The translations under genes were made by a program, and so were the position numbers. A DNA stretch of 64,000 bases from assembly GCF_900109355.1 (NCBI RefSeq), contig NZ_FOBF01000014.1, positions 62,001 to 126,000 on the forward strand, in the 5' to 3' direction. The notes under the pieces are model-generated. The model had not been told where the DNA came from. It ran no database searches and saw only the letters and a list, made by a program, of their open reading frames with translations. Numbering within the stretch: the stretch's first letter is position 1; every line of letters starts with the position of its first letter. This DNA is from Nonomuraea pusilla (GTDB lineage Bacteria > Actinomycetota > Actinomycetes > Streptosporangiales > Streptosporangiaceae). Positions 63,254-64,000 of the stretch are shown in pieces.

Positions 63254-63267
63254 GATAGTCTTGGCCC

Positions 63268-63819
63268 ATGCCCAGTCACACTCCGAGCCGCCGGACCGGC
63301 CCGGGCGACACCAAGCGCCGCATCCAGGCGGTGGCCCGCGAGCTCTTCGTCCAGCAGGGGGTGCGCGACACCAGCCTGCGGCAGATCTCCGAACGGCTGG
63401 GCATCACCAAGCCCGCGCTCTACTACCACTTCGCCTCACGCGAGGACCTGGTGAAGAGCATCATCCAGCCGTTGGTCGACGACATGGAGCGGTTCGTCGC
63501 CGAGCGCGAGGCCGGCGACCCCCGGCGGCTGCTCACCGACTACTTCGACCTCATCTGGCGGCACCGCGACGTGCTTGTCATGATCGTGCGTGAACTGTCG
63601 GCGCTCGCCCACCTCGACCTGGGCGAGCGCATGTTCGCCTGGCGGCGGCGGCTGATCGTCCTGCTGCTGGGCCCCGACGTCACGCAGGCCCAGCACATCA
63701 GGGCGACCGTGGCGCTCGGCGGAATGTCCGACTGCGCGGTGGAGTACGCCCACCTGCCCCTGGACGAGGTCAAACCGGTCGCGGTCGAGGCCGCCGCCGA
63801 CGCGCTCGGGCTGCCCTAG
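63268..63819 (+). CDS. TetR-family transcriptional regulator
   Basis: A 183-residue TetR protein: helix-turn-helix RRIQAVARELFVQQGVRDTSLRQISERLGITKPALYYHFASREDL, then an all-helical ligand domain with no recognised family. It most likely represses both itself and the divergent monooxygenase through the paired operators. No Shine-Dalgarno is seen and a GATAGT box is 8 nt upstream, so translation is probably leaderless. Confidence 0.9.
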   Translation: MPSHTPSRRTGPGDTKRRIQAVARELFVQQGVRDTSLRQISERLGITKPALYYHFASREDLVKSIIQPLVDDMERFVAEREAGDPRRLLTDYFDLIWRHRDVLVMIVRELSALAHLDLGERMFAWRRRLIVLLLGPDVTQAQHIRATVALGGMSDCAVEYAHLPLDEVKPVAVEAAADALGLP

Positions 63820-63852
63820 CCTCCCGGCCCGGACAGCGGCCCCGACCGGGGC

Positions 63853-64000
63853 CTAGACCGCGACGTACAGGTCGACGCCGTCCGGGTGGTGAACCTCCAG
63901 GTCGGTGGTGAACGCCCGCGGCGGCGTGCCGCCCGACTCCGTGTGCTTCCACACCTGCTGCCACGCCTCCAGCAGCACCTGCGGAACCGGCCCGCGCGCC
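63853..64000 (-). CDS. C-terminal end of a GyrI-like effector-binding protein (partial)
   Basis: The last 48 residues of a gene entering from the right edge, ending in TAG at 63853. Text such as QVLLEAWQQVWKH ... FTTDLEVHHPDGVDLYVAV resembles the end of GyrI-like/AraC effector-binding domains (a Trp/helix, then an E/D-x-Y strand). The start is outside the window. The match is by pattern only. Confidence 0.55.
   Translation of the reverse strand, partial: ARGPVPQVLLEAWQQVWKHTESGGTPPRAFTTDLEVHHPDGVDLYVAV

Overview
The window is 64 kb of very GC-rich, densely coding DNA. GTG and TTG starts, ATGA stop/start overlaps and several leaderless-looking promoters (TANNNT 6-8 nt before the start codon) are common. 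The gene set points to a filamentous actinomycete, most likely Streptosporangiaceae, Nonomuraea being my best guess. It includes a B12-dependent ribonucleotide reductase with NrdR, LexA with an actinobacterial SOS box, an F420-type luciferase-like oxidoreductase, a CBM2/Fn3/GH18 chitinase, a tmsAB pair for 10-methyl fatty acids, and a tricorn-type protease. Genus is inference only: there is no rRNA or other marker gene here. I saw no tRNA, rRNA, insertion sequence, prophage or CRISPR array. The region reads as ordinary chromosome with modest accessory content.

Layout. 1-6.8 kb: the end of an oxoprolinase-type subunit, a DMT exporter, a DoxX membrane protein, a 14-TM MFS exporter and a membrane-anchored tandem AAA+ ATPase. 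6.8-12.6 kb: an oppBCDA peptide importer operon behind a perfect inverted repeat. 12.7-21.5 kb: an AlkZ-like DNA glycosylase, a four-CxxC mini-protein, small secreted and redox proteins, and an HxlR-controlled MFS plus dehalogenase-type hydrolase operon with two visible operators. 21.5-31.4 kb: an MFS pump, chitinase, secreted glycerophosphodiesterase, NarL-type two-component system, MMPL transporter and a frameshifted TetR relic. 31.5-38.3 kb: nrdR-nrdJ, then an SOS divergon (lexA facing a LysM cell-division-suppressor-type gene) whose LysM side is swollen by in-frame tandem repeats. 39-50 kb: MalY/PatB-type lyase, a 35-bp repeat array, tricorn protease, F420 oxidoreductase, leuS with a leucine attenuator, and a Trp-Pro-Glu-rich membrane protein. 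50-64 kb: P450, THUMP methyltransferase, lipid genes (acyl-CoA ligase, tmsA-tmsB, CaiB-type CoA transferase), a Ser/Thr kinase and a TetR/monooxygenase divergon with two operators.

How parts work together. Several divergent regulator/target pairs carry readable operators (HxlR, TetR, LexA, NrdR). leuS has a 14-codon leader peptide containing Leu-Leu-Leu, followed by a stable hairpin and a U-tailed intrinsic terminator, so leucyl-tRNA supply probably controls it. nrdR-nrdJ and lexA-LysM form a DNA-precursor and DNA-damage block.

Unusual pattern. At least four genes have the last 11-15 codons, including the stop codon, tandemly duplicated downstream (13.8, 40.2-40.4, 45.2 and 61.9 kb). Separate in-frame minisatellites (15, 33 and 84 bp) expand the LysM region and a histidine kinase ATPase domain. 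This genome seems prone to making short tandem duplications.
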